DNA from: Melampsora larici-populina 98AG31
Taxonomy: Eukaryota; Basidiomycota; Pucciniomycetes; Pucciniales; Melampsoraceae
Direction: 5' to 3'
Assembly (NCBI RefSeq): GCF_000204055.1
Contig: NW_006768798.1
Location: 603,306-667,305 of the forward strand
DNA length: 64,000 nt
The position numbers and the translations under genes are program-made. Below, piece after piece: positions 34,648 to 45,369 of this stretch. How positions within the stretch are numbered: the first letter of the stretch is position 1; each line of letters opens with the position of its first letter. The notes under the pieces were generated by a model that saw nothing but the letters and a program-made list of their open reading frames with translations, did not search any database and was not told where the DNA came from.

Positions 34648-37022
34648 TAAAACAAGGCCATACTCAACTTTGCCAATGCTTGAAAACTTGTCAATATTGT
34701 GGCTCACATCAAGGGCCATGAACAATTTGAAAAGGGCAAGGCAACACACTTGACCTCCAATACACTTGTGGTTCTCTTCTTCAATGCTGTCAAAACCTCA
34801 CCCCTGAAAGACTCTGGTTTAACCATGACAATGGAGAATCCCCAAAAAGCAGCGCAATAAGTCAAGGACGTAAGTGTATCAGTCATGATGAGTAAATGCT
34901 TTGCTACTCCCATTTAACCTAATGTGTCCATTTTGTTCAAACCATAGGCAATTTTGAAGAAAAAGGCTAGGTTAAGGGCCCAAAACAAGATTGACAATAT
35001 GCCAACCACACCTGCTGACCTTCCTTGCTGTATCCCCAAGGACCCCAAAGTGCTGGTCCATGAAGATGTGCACCTGAAGAAATATGATGACTGACATAAT
35101 GGTGAGGAAAAGGAAAACTGTGTCTTCCTATTCCCAGAAGGGGAATGAGGAATACCTCTCTGACAGAAGGTCTTACAGGATATATTGGAGACACTTACAT
35201 CATTTGAGCAAAAGCACGTAGGTATCATCCAAAAAGTTTGGTATATAAGCTCCTACACAGCTAGATATCCTTTCCTTTTCCTCTTGACTGTTTCTCAATC
35301 TCAATCATTTATTTCTTCTAACTATCTAATCTACATATAGTGTTAGGAATGGGAACTTAACTTTCTTCTTAATGTTTTGTTTTGGTTTCTTCTTTCTTTG
35401 GTGATTAATCTCTTGGTTTCCTTCTAAGATAGACTTAGCCATATGTTAGGAATGGGAAATGGTGAGGAATGCAAGAGAGCAAGAGAGCCTGATGGGTGTT
35501 CAGTCTAACTAGATAGATTGCTAAGTGAGGACTGATGCCTACTGCTCACGAGCACTCAGGATATACTTGAGGCACATGTCACAGATCTGTAAGTACAAGT
35601 GTCACACTACTAGGATTGTAACATATAGCAGATTTATCTGTGAAGCAGCTTTTACCATAAACTTGTTTAGTTAATAAGTAAATATTAGCAATTGTTTACA
35701 ATAATTTTTTGTCCACCCTGCCCTCCCTACATAAGCACAAGATAGTCAACATCTCCTACTTGTGTTGTGGGGAGACTCTGGCTCCCCTTGCTCTTGTCTT
35801 TATAAGGGGGCCTGTTCCTCTATGTTCAATAGAAGTTTAAGAAAAAACCTCCCTTTTATAACACAAAGAATAGGCTCCCCTTAGAAACTGGTCCTCTTGA
35901 GATAACTAAATTTTGAGAGGGCTTGTAGCGCACATAATCTCTTCTCTCACTCAGTGGAGAAGGTGAGGGGGAGAAGAGTCATCTCTTAGAAGTAAAGGAA
36001 GGTACACAAGATAATGGATGTACCTCATTTGGGAAGTTCAAATATGTTCAGAGTCTTATTCTGGGTCTGATAAATATGATAACTAAGAACTAATCCATGA
36101 GAAGATAACATAGATTAGAAAGACTCACAAATATCAAGAATAAAGAATAAAGAAAATAGATTATTTGCAGTCTTCTTTTCGATGATTGGGAAAAGAAGAA
36201 CGATGAATGTTAACTTGTTGTTGAATATATATGTACAAAGATTAGGGTAAATCTACTATAAGTATAATATAGGAGGAAACATATTTATGCTTGTGTCAAT
36301 TGAATCTCAAAACAACCCAAAATACTCTCCCAGACACAAGGGTTAAGTTTCAGGCCAGCACTTATTTTTTCTCTGATCATCACAGAAGTAGGGGAATGTC
36401 CCAGTGGGAACATTGAGTGCAAGACCGGCCACCCACAAGTACTCTCTTTGCTACCATCTTATCTCATTTTTTTTCACCTCCTGCACCCCAGGGGGAAAAC
36501 ATTGCAATTCAGGCCCCAGGGCCACAAATATGGGTTACTGTGGGGGTCTGGAATAGTTTCTGCAACAACTGCTTGAGATAGCACAAGTAACTTGGAACTT
36601 TGTTATATTAGTTCTGAGCTAGCACCAAAAAGTCACATATAAGCTCTCTGAGGAGTCAGTAAAGCAAGCAAGACTAAAAGAAAACAAGAGAAATAATATA
36701 AGGAGACTGAAAACTCACCTAGCTCCAAAAAGTCACGTATAAGCTCTCTGAGGAGTGAAGACTATCCAAATCTGGCTGTTGGAGAGAATATAATGTGAGA
36801 CCCTTCAAATCCCATGACCTGATTCAACACTATCCATCTACATGTGTACTCCTTACACACACCAACCACTTGCCAACCAAGCACAAACTGATGTAGAAGA
36901 ATGGACTTGGATCAAATTCTTGAAATGTGATGAAAAATCACATTTTACAAGCATTCAGTAATTTCAAGAATACTTGTAGATAACATATCAAACACATTTC
37001 ACAGAATGATATTTCTATACAT
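34648..37022. other. AT-rich repeat DNA, no intact gene
   Basis: The first ~580 bp belong to the broken gene at 31030-35230. After that no coding evidence is seen. A block containing GTCACGTATAAGCTCTCTGA or a one-base variant occurs twice, near 36632 and 36733, a short direct duplication. Confidence 0.4.
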
Positions 37023-38059
37023 TAGGGGTATTCGAAACTCATGTTTTGTGTCCCAGAAGTGTCAAGAAGTGACATCCAGAAACTTCTGGGACACCTCCAA
37101 GATGTTTTTGGATGTCACTTCTGGACCTTTCTTGATAGATTTGAGAGCCTGATTATTCCTCCATCCCCATAACCTTACTTCTGTCTTGCCACAAACACCT
37201 TTTAGCAGGTGACTATCATCTCACTTCTCACTCTACAAATGACAAACTTTGACTGCCATTGCCATAGAACACTTCAAGGAATCAACTCAGTCTTTTCACC
37301 AATCTTATGGAGGATCTATCTGTCCAACTGTTTGTGTCAGTCATTCTCTTATTCATCTTGTCCATGGTTGGTTTGATTCTAATTTGAAAATGGCTTTTGC
37401 GATCAATTCATCTCATCTTTTGTTTGCTCAATCACTTCGAGAAAAACAATCACATTGAATCAGAATTCAAGTCAAACAATTGGTCATTAAAACAATTGAT
37501 CAAAGTCCAATGATCAATCAAAATTGAACAATCGATTGGAATCCAACAATCTACCAGAATCCAACAATAGATCAAAAGTTCACAATTGATCAAAATCTAA
37601 CAATCAATCAAACTTCAACAACTAACTTTGCTGCCCTCCCTATTCCATCTTTCAAAAATGATTTGTTTGTTGTATCTTGTCCTATCCAAATTGTTATAAA
37701 AGATTGCATTTAGGTATGGCTTATGTAGCTTTGAAATGAAAATGAAATGAAAGGTATAATTGAGAATGAGCACTTATAGATATGTGGTGTGATGATTGAT
37801 GAGACCTTGGGAGAAGGAAACACAGTAGCAAGTGAAGATTGATGGGTGAGTGATGGGTACATATGATGCTGTGGTGTTTCAATGTAAAGTGGTGGGCAAT
37901 TTGAGGAGGGTCCCTTGGTTATGAACACACAGGTGCAAAGATGCTTCTGAAGCCCAGAAACCTCAAAAACCCAAAAACATCTTGGAGATGTCCCAGAAGT
38001 GTCAAGAAGTGACATCCAGAAACTTCTGGGACACAAAACACAAGTTTTGAATACCCCTA
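37023..38059. mobile_element. 1037-bp inverted-repeat element
   Basis: The left end TAGGGGTATTCGAAAC and the right end, complement of TAGGGGTATTCAAAAC, match. Each end is followed inward by a palindromic block with TCCCAGAAGTGTCAAGAAG and AACTTCTGGGACA. No transposase was seen in the interior. The target duplication is unclear. Confidence 0.6.
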
Positions 38060-38938
38060 TTAAAGAATACAAAATTTCACCCAAAATCACTCAAGTGTGT
38101 AACAGAGTCATGCAATAACCCACATAAGTTGTTCAATCCTATGTCTTAGGGTTAAGAGCAAAAGGTGAAACAGAAAATAGATTATCCTAGTTTGTCAACA
38201 GGGTTCAAAGGGGAAGACTGCGCCAGGGCTTGAGTAAACAAGAGGGAACAGTTTAGGAAGAGATGCGAAGGGCTTTTGAGGCTTTGATCAATGGGTATTG
38301 GTGAAGGTCTTGGATCAAAAGGATAAAAAGGGTTTGATTTAGAAATTGTGTTTTTAGGTTATCTAACAATAAAGATTTATAAAAGATGAAAAGTAACAAA
38401 TAATAGTGATGAGGTCTGAGGTTTCTTCCTTGTGAAGGAACCTCTAGTATTTATACAATGTCTGTTACAATTGCCATCTGGACTAATCTAATGTGGCAAT
38501 ACACTTTGATTAGTCATGGTTAGAATGCTTGTACACTTTTTAGGGCTAGAAGTGATGATAGGGGTACAACAAGAAAAAGGAAGTCTGGGCTAGGGCTGTG
38601 ACCCAACCCCGTGAGTTTGGGGCTAGACCCGGGGCTAAATCAAGCCCTGAGTGAACCCCATGACCTCTGGAAACTGTTCAGGGCCGGTAGGAGAATAGCG
38701 TGAAGGCATTTTTTGGGAAAAAAAGGGGTTGGCTCCCAGGCTGGGTTGGGTGCCCAAGCTGCCTGAAGCGCCCACAGGGCCATATTCAACTGTCATCAAG
38801 CCAAATTTGAATGCCCCGGGGTGCGTACCCTCAGCTCTGTGAAAGTTGTTGGGCAGAGTTGGCCGGGCCGGGTCCAGGTCACAGCCTTAGTCTGGGCTAG
38901 GCAAATACAGGTATTACAGGTATGTGCTGTATTTGGTA
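38060..38938. other. Intergenic, no gene seen
   Basis: Contains a GC-rich motif GGCTGTGACCCAACCCCG near 38600, related to GGCTG[CT]GACCCGG blocks at 44520 and 52800, so a dispersed repeat fragment. Confidence 0.4.
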
Positions 38939-39702
38939 TGGTGGCTGTGGACAGCCCAATTGGACAAAACATCAAATATGCAAAATGAAACAACCCTTGA
39001 AAGCCCCGTTGAGCATATCCCAAGTTCAAGTCCTTTGCCCCAATCATAAGGATCACACTTGGGCCTTGGTCATTTTTGCTTGATATTGTTTGTTTGTTCA
39101 TCTTTCTTCTCACATCCATTTTCAAATGATTTTTGCTCTATCAGTCCATGCCAAATTTTGCCTCACCAGATCACGGTAAATCAGTTGCTTTAGTTGACCT
39201 TTCATAAGAATTGGAGTTGTTCCACTCATGACCTACCCACATTGTATTTGAAGAGGTGTGATGTTCTAGAATATGTGATATAGTCTTCCAAAGACATCAT
39301 TATTTATCATTTGTCCAGTAAATACAACAGTGCAATTCAAGACAACAATTTTTCTGTCAATCAATTGATTTGTCACAACTCAGGATTTCTACAGTAATTG
39401 CTTAAAGATTGATCTTTGTTTGTTGAGATGGTGATACAATAGCATCTAAAATGATCTAACATTGGCATTCATCTTGTCTATGGGTTGATCAGGGTCTGAA
39501 AGAACAATGTGATACATATAGATTCTAGTGTCAGAAGCCGTATGCTGAGAATACTACTTGGGGACTAGGGTGCAATTGCAGGCAGCAGCGGACTTGAGAT
39601 TGGGACATGTTCCACAGGGCTTTCAAAGGGTGTTTCATCAAGATTTTCATATATTTGTGAGCATTAGCATCTCTGTGCAAACCTACCAACCAGCGCGGCC
39701 CG

Positions 39703-40031
39703 CTGGCCACCGGCAAGGCTGCCACTATATTATACTATACTATACTGTACTATACTATACTGTACTGTGACTATGTATACTCGGTATAGTATAGTTCAAC
39801 TATACTGTACTTGGACTATACTCGGTATAGTATAGTACAACCATACTCATCTATACTATACTATACTGTGCAGTATAGTTGAACATTCTGATGGAAAACT
39901 TGTGTAACCCTTGTCCATGTATAGTGGATCAATTGATACTATACTGAGTATAGTGTAGTACAATTTAAACTATACTATACCCAACTATACTCATACCAGT
40001 ATAGTATAGTGGCACCCTTGCCGCTGGCCAG
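39703..40031. repeat. TATAC/GTATA-rich palindromic element
   Basis: The core (39728-40012) is made of short TATAC, GTATA and TACTG units on both strands. The ends are inverted: CTGGCCACCGGCAAGG at the left and the complement of CTGGCCAGCGGCAAGG at the right. It can fold into many alternative hairpins. Confidence 0.75.
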
Positions 40032-40142
40032 TACAACTGACACCGTAGGCATATCCAATTACAGATCTGTCACCACAATCACATTTCAATTTCCCGGAAC
40101 CAACGTTCCATGTATTGTGATCTCCTAAAATGAACCAAACAG

Positions 40143-40706
40143 TCACCAGGGTTGTATATAGTTGATCATCTTCATTGTCCTACTGGATGATGACTGAGTT
40201 TGAAGATGTCCAATTGATTCAAGATCTAGACAGGTTCTTTGAGATATATCTTGACTGTCAGAAGTAGATGAAAGGTCAAGAGAAGAAGATCTAGTCTGAC
40301 TCTTTTGATCATATTGAGTACTTTCTTCCCTATCAAGGTCAGGAAGAAAAAGAGGTAATCTTGAGGGTTTAGAAATTAATCGTGTTTTCTTCATACATTT
40401 AGACAAAATTGGTTTTATCTAAATGTCCTCAATTTGAGGAAACTCAAAGCTTGTTTGATGAGTGATTTGATTTACATAAAACTCTCTTCCTATTCTATCC
40501 ATTTCTTTTATCCAACCGTTGGGTAAAGAACACTCTAGCAATGAAGATTCAGCAGTTTGTGAAGTTTGTAATAAATTAATTCTAACAAATTCAAATAGTT
40601 GATGTGACCAAGGTTTTGATGACTGATTTGGCTCCTTGAGGTTAGACTTTTTTGTTTGCTGTTTTTTTTTATTGGATAGACTCAATGGGCTTCTGTGTCT
40701 CTTCAA
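40143..40706 (-). pseudogene. WW-domain protein fragment with one in-frame stop
   Basis: The minus-strand frame starts in a Lys/Ser-rich region (SLSNKKKQQTKK) and contains LPNGWIKEMDRIGREFYVNQ followed by ITHQTSFEFP. This matches a WW domain with the second Trp replaced by Phe. A TAG at 40419-40421 interrupts the frame, but the same frame stays open to 40143 through a Ser/Asp-rich region. No GT..AG intron removes the stop. There is no upstream ATG in frame, so a 5' exon is missing. It lies inside DNA that splits a TIR element, so it may be a captured gene piece. Confidence 0.5.
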
Positions 40707-40967
40707 GTTTCATTTTAAGTCAAAAAAAAGGCCATCCAGAAGAAGAATTTAATCAGATAACAATTTTGACACAAACAGATATACATAGGTAGCCATCAAG
40801 AAGGTACTTGGTAAGCCCTTTCATTGTGTGACACACAGGCATATTCAAATACATGTGAAATGACCAGCGGCTGGCCAATTTTGTGGGTGGGCCAGATGGT
40901 CAGCACAAGGCTTTGATTTCTCTGGTATATTTGACGCTTTGTCCAATTTGGCCGTCTATGGCCATTG

Positions 40968-43900
40968 CAATTTGGCTAGGTTAGTCTTCTTGGGTATTTT
41001 AGTTTCACATATAGTGGGTAGTGTCTAAAAGTGTGTAATGTTGGGCCGGCCAAAAAGCTGATTTATCAAAAACTCCATTGGATGAAAAGAACTTTCTCTA
41101 CTGTAAAAATTGTTAAAAACAATATGTTCAATACAATTTTGGATTCCTATTGATGTGAGGATTCCAAATCTGCCCTCGGCTTCAAAATTGGATCAATTTT
41201 GTGGGCTTCATGGACTTTTTTCTCAAAATACCCGATGTCACACGTTTAGGCACTACCCACCATAGCTGCTGCCCTGCTACAAGTGAATGCGGCCTTGCAG
41301 TTTGTCAGTTCCAGAAGTTATCTTCACAAGAATTTCAAGCCCCTTCAACACTCATTTTGTTATAACATACAATAGTGATTCATGTGGTCAACCAACAATC
41401 TAAATACCAAAAAGAAGGACCTCCCGCATGACTTCGGGTCTTCTCATACCCCGTCCTTCGGGTCATAGTTAGGTAGTGCTTTTCTCTGCACTGAGTCTTT
41501 TGCGTCTTCGCATTCCATGTGATAAATTGTGCTTTTGCTATTTCGCATGGCCCTTTTGCCCCTTGTTACCCTCACTGAGATATTGTGCTTTTTCTAGAGT
41601 GCTTTCTCTCTTTGTACTCGCGTCGCATCTACTCCTTTATAATGTTGTGATACTTCCATAGTCATCCTTTGTTTGAAAGTGTGCTGTTGTTGTTCCTTTT
41701 TTTCCCTTCTTTTGAATTGCTACTTTTTGATTTTCTTTCTCTTGCATTTCAATCGCTGCCAAAGCATGCTGATCTGNNNNNNNNNNNNNNNNNNNNNNNN
41801 NNNNNNNNNNNNNNNNNNNNNNNNNNNNNNNNNNNNNNNNNNNNNNNNNNNNNNNNNNNNNNNNNNNNNNNNNNNNAGACCTCATTTAGTATGTTGAATC
41901 TACTCGCTAAGTCTTTTCAGCTTTGATTGTCTTTTGTAGGATTACATGATACTCTTTTTGCTTTTGCCTTTCAATATTTCTTTGTTGCTTTTCAATTTGT
42001 CTATTTAATGGTCAATGTTTCAGCCATTCCCCACCAATATTTAATCAACACATTTTTGTTCCAAACATCTACATGTATATCACTCGTATTTTTACAAACC
42101 CTCAACTTTCACCCATCGCTCATCAATTTTTTGCATCTTGCGCCCTGTTCAGGAGTTGCAAAGTTCAATTTTATTGTTCCCTCCCTTTTTTCACCACTTC
42201 AACATTACTCTATTGTTTGCAACATCAAGGATGTCAAGTACTAATTCGCCTGGAACCAAAACAAAGGCTCGCACTTTAAAGAGGTGTACCTACAGGGATG
42301 TAGGACAAGGCGCATGCAATCATAAAAACCATCAGATATTTACATTAACGGTTTCGGAAATTCCCAATTTAATGTTAGCTTCATATGCGTCATTCGTACT
42401 TTGCATTACATAAACTCATTCTACACGAAGCTTGAAAATCTAGCTTTCAATTTAAAATAAGCCCACCAGTACCTATCTGCAGTCTATCAATAGAATAATA
42501 ACATTAGGAATAGTGATCATGGAATACAAGACATACAATTTGGAAGGGCATTGGATCAAATGGGTAGAACAACCACTGTGTGAATATTCAACTCACGACC
42601 GGGTCATAGCTCAACTCATATAAAGGATCTCCTTGAAGGTGAGTTTGGCTATTGTTACAAAGTTAGTTTTAGGCTAATTGTGTTACTCTCAGAAGCGAGC
42701 GGACGCCCATATCCATTATACCAGAGAGGCACTATCACAAACTACCAAAGGAATACAAGTTACAAATTTAACATCAAAATCAATGCTTGGAACAATATCA
42801 AGGTAATAATTCGCCCGAATTATGAAGGCGAGATTATGTTTCATTAGAAGTATGTTGAGTTCCCATCGTATGAATGGCGTCCAAGACCTGACAGAAATGT
42901 TATCTGAATAAAAGACTAGCAGAAATAGTTTTGAACAGCTAGATTTAAACTCGGGTGAATTACTCTTGTAGCAAAGATTTGAGACGGACATGTCAAGTTT
43001 GGAGTGGGGAGGTTACTAGATCATTGGCTACTTACGTAATGCCAAGAGTGCGACAAAGTTATATAATGACGGTAACATCGACATTGAACATTCGTAGACG
43101 GAATTATTTGTAATAATGGCTGGTGGATTATTTTGTGCGTTGGAATGAAATGCAATAAACAGGGTCTTGAGTCGATTACAGGTTAACACTACAAACTATG
43201 GATAATTGTCAAGACATTTCTCGTATGGTGAATTGGGCAATACATCATAGTTTGAGTCCATTCTCCTGGTGCGCGCATGCGCGCGTAGTCTCTAGTATTG
43301 TCAAGTTTAGAAGTAAACAGAGATCTCGTAATTTTGTCTTAGCTGATGTAGTGACATAAGCTTGAACTTCTCCGGCGAATTTCATGACACTATAGAGACC
43401 AGATCGTGCTACATCAGACTGCACTATATGTCGAAACTTTTTTGTCACAGCGCGCCCTGGAAGCTTTTTCATCCCGAGCCGCCAATATGACCTTGGTCAC
43501 ATATGGCAGTTCGAGAGGAGAGTAAGCAAAATTTGCAATTAATCCGAATAGGTCTCTTGGTTGCTGATCATCGAAGTCAAGTGATGATACGCTGTCAGTG
43601 AGCGAGATCGTCTTGTCATATACCTCAAATTCGAGCTTGGTCGATGGTTGACGTACGACTCCATTATAGATCACTTGCTGTTCATATCACCATTTTGTCT
43701 GCCCACCGCCCGGTGCAACTCCTGGCGGAAGTTCGTCACTAGATTGATCGTCTGATGATGCCGCTTTTGTGTGATTAGATCTAGTAGAACCAACTGGGAC
43801 CAGCTCGGGCGAGTTAAAGAAGGGTTGTCCCGGTGGAAGATCACCAGAAGGGGCGGCTGACTTGCTGACAGCTTGTTCGTATCTGTCGTCCGATCGAAAG

Positions 43901-44082
43901 ATTCAGAATGATGTACAGAATAAGCGCTTGAGTCAAACAGGCGATTCACGGTGTGTTGGTGATCTTCCAGGTCTCAGCTAGTAAGAGCAGCAACTTCGTT
44001 GCGTTCATTACAGCTGAGAATTTCGAATCTCTATCGATAGCGGTTGTTCCGCAAAGGTTTTGTCATTGATACAGAGATGAAG
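40968..44082. other. Mostly non-coding, with an assembly gap
   Basis: No complete gene. Open stretches on the minus strand at 43685-43900 (containing PFFNSPELVPVGSTRSNHTK) and 43414-43674 (LFGLIANFAYSPLELPYV) look protein-like and lie downstream of DAD1. They could be a 3' exon or a neighbouring gene, but splice sites do not connect them cleanly. A palindrome GCGCGCATGCGCGC occurs near 43273. Confidence 0.35.
41777..41876. other. Assembly gap of 100 N
   Basis: Exactly 100 N, the conventional size for a gap of unknown length. Frames crossing it are meaningless. Confidence 0.99.
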
Positions 44083-44423
44083 TTATTGCGTGCTCAACTT
44101 TGACCAAAGATCGTGAACTGTCTCAAATTGAGTTCCGACTAAGTTTGCACTCTCGATCGATCGATTGAGGGCATTGATGTTGGTGAAAAACTTGCCACCA
44201 GACTGAAAGCAACCAGACCATGGAGGAAAGCGTCGATGGGGGAGTGCATAGGACCAAAATGTTCCGAATGGAAATTTCTATGAAACAAGGAACACACTTC
44301 GAAAATTTCGGCCAGCCATTTCAATTTCTCTTCTTCGAATTGACTGTGATCTTCTGGAGTTTGGTCATCTTCATCATCCGATGGGTACGTTCGTTCGTGA
44401 GCATGATCCTCCGCAGAGCTCAT
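44083..44423 (-). CDS. DAD1: DASH complex subunit Dad1-like (kinetochore)
   Basis: The DASH/Dam1 ring couples kinetochores to microtubules in fungi. Two exons, 44423-44298 and 44202-44083, with a 95-nt GTGTGT..CAG intron, give 81 aa. The N-terminus is acidic. The core KWLAEIFESGGKFFTNINAL continues as NRSIESANLVG and TQFETVHDLWSKL. This matches the Dad1 pattern of a single helix with N-x-LN, an E-x-x-x-x-VG-x-x-F step and ending V-x-x-LW. Length is right for Dad1 (yeast 94 aa). Without the intron the frame continues into an unlikely tail, which supports the splice. Confidence 0.8.
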
Positions 44424-44519
44424 AATAGAAAGTGGAGTTGAAATCGAGCGACTATGTTCAATTGATAACTATGGAAGAGTGGCGGCAAGCAGACATTATG
44501 AAGTGAACATCGTACATAA

Positions 44520-45130
44520 GGCTGTGACCCGGACACGTGCGTCCCGGGTCGGCCTCGAGACAGGGCCAAGCCCTGCTCTGACCCGAGGGCACCTCAGAGA
44601 GCACTCGGGTTGCCTCGAGGCGCGGTATGTGTTTTTGGGGGAGAGGGGAGCAATACCAGTTGCTCAGCAAGTAGATGCTGAGCTAGCTGACTCCTCGGTG
44701 GCCTGGATATCACGAGGCGTCGTTGAATTCCGATTGGCCGGCATGGTAATAGAGTTGAAAACGGGGCCTCAGCAGCTCAAAACTCCAGTATCAAGTACTG
44801 CACAGCCTCGGCCACTTCGGCCGGCCTCGGCCGGCCTGCCCCGGTCGAGGCTTTTGCCCCTATTATCATTACACCCCGGGGGGGTCTCGACTGTCACTGG
44901 ACGGCCTTGACCGGCGGCCCAAGGACGGCCCTTCCCTGCGCGGGGGCTGGCGGTCTCGGGCTTGCCCAAATGGTGACCTCATGAATTCGTCACGTGGGCG
45001 AATTTGCGAGAGACTTAAAGGCGGCACACCTGTGCTCCAGAAACGCCGCTGCACCGAATGTTGGCGGTCAAAAGCGTCTGGAAAAGGCCTGAAGACCGTC
45101 ATCGGGTTTTTTGGATGGTAGCGCAAATGA
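44520..45130. repeat. GC-rich dispersed repeat fragment
   Basis: Starts GGCTGTGACCCGGACACGTG and contains repeated GGCCTCGGCC-type units. The start resembles blocks at 38600 and 52800. The long frames on both strands come from GC content. Confidence 0.5.
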
Positions 45131-45369
45131 CTCCAAATGGCCCGATCATGGGGCTGCCAAACGGCATTGGTTGGCCAAAGCCGTGCGGTCAGGCCGGTTC
45201 AATGGGAATTATGACAGCTGAGCCGTAGGCATGAAAGCCTGTGCATTTCACAGAAGAGGGCTACAAGTGGTAAGGCCTTTGACAGACAATTGATCCCATA
45301 ATAGATCTCGCTTGACAGGAATGAAACAGTACAAATTGCAATTCCCAAGAACCACATTCACGTGCTGAA

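Larger units (their letters stand above)
31030..35230 (+). pseudogene. Unrecognised multi-exon gene, broken by stops and insertions
   Basis: A series of open, protein-like segments in order on the plus strand: DLTLAADNVLVGLEQALEDL (~31268-31330), NWPDVILQKSNKIDLPGSSA (~32160-32220), LYYATVPLPLTQKVFDTRSD (~33718-33780), LVNIVAHIKGHEQFEKGKAT (~34685-34745) and KARLRAQNKIDNMPTTPADL (~34965-35025). Splice-like GT and AG sites lie between them, but in-frame stops occur in the last two. A TA-flanked TIR element (33861-34647) and a palindromic repeat (31559-31727) sit inside. I do not recognise the family. It may be a dead host gene or an old transposon gene. Confidence 0.4.
38939..40967. mobile_element. 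Second copy of the TA-flanked TIR element, split by inserted DNA
   Basis: 38939-39656 is a diverged direct copy of 33861-34640. The remaining right terminus (TTTGTCCAATTTGGCCGTC) reappears at 40939-40967. The sequence between, about 1.27 kb, is absent from the first copy and is bounded by ATATTT on both sides. It holds the GTATA-rich block and the WW-domain ORF. Confidence 0.65.

Noticed and set aside
36600..37620. Short regularly recurring AT-rich words that might suggest a CRISPR-like array
   Set aside because: Eukaryotic repeat DNA with irregular spacing; no conserved repeat-spacer structure.
41476..42413. Plus-strand frames around the N gap, including one starting MSSTNSPGTK
   Set aside because: Frames cross or flank the gap, have no domain and no consistent exon structure.
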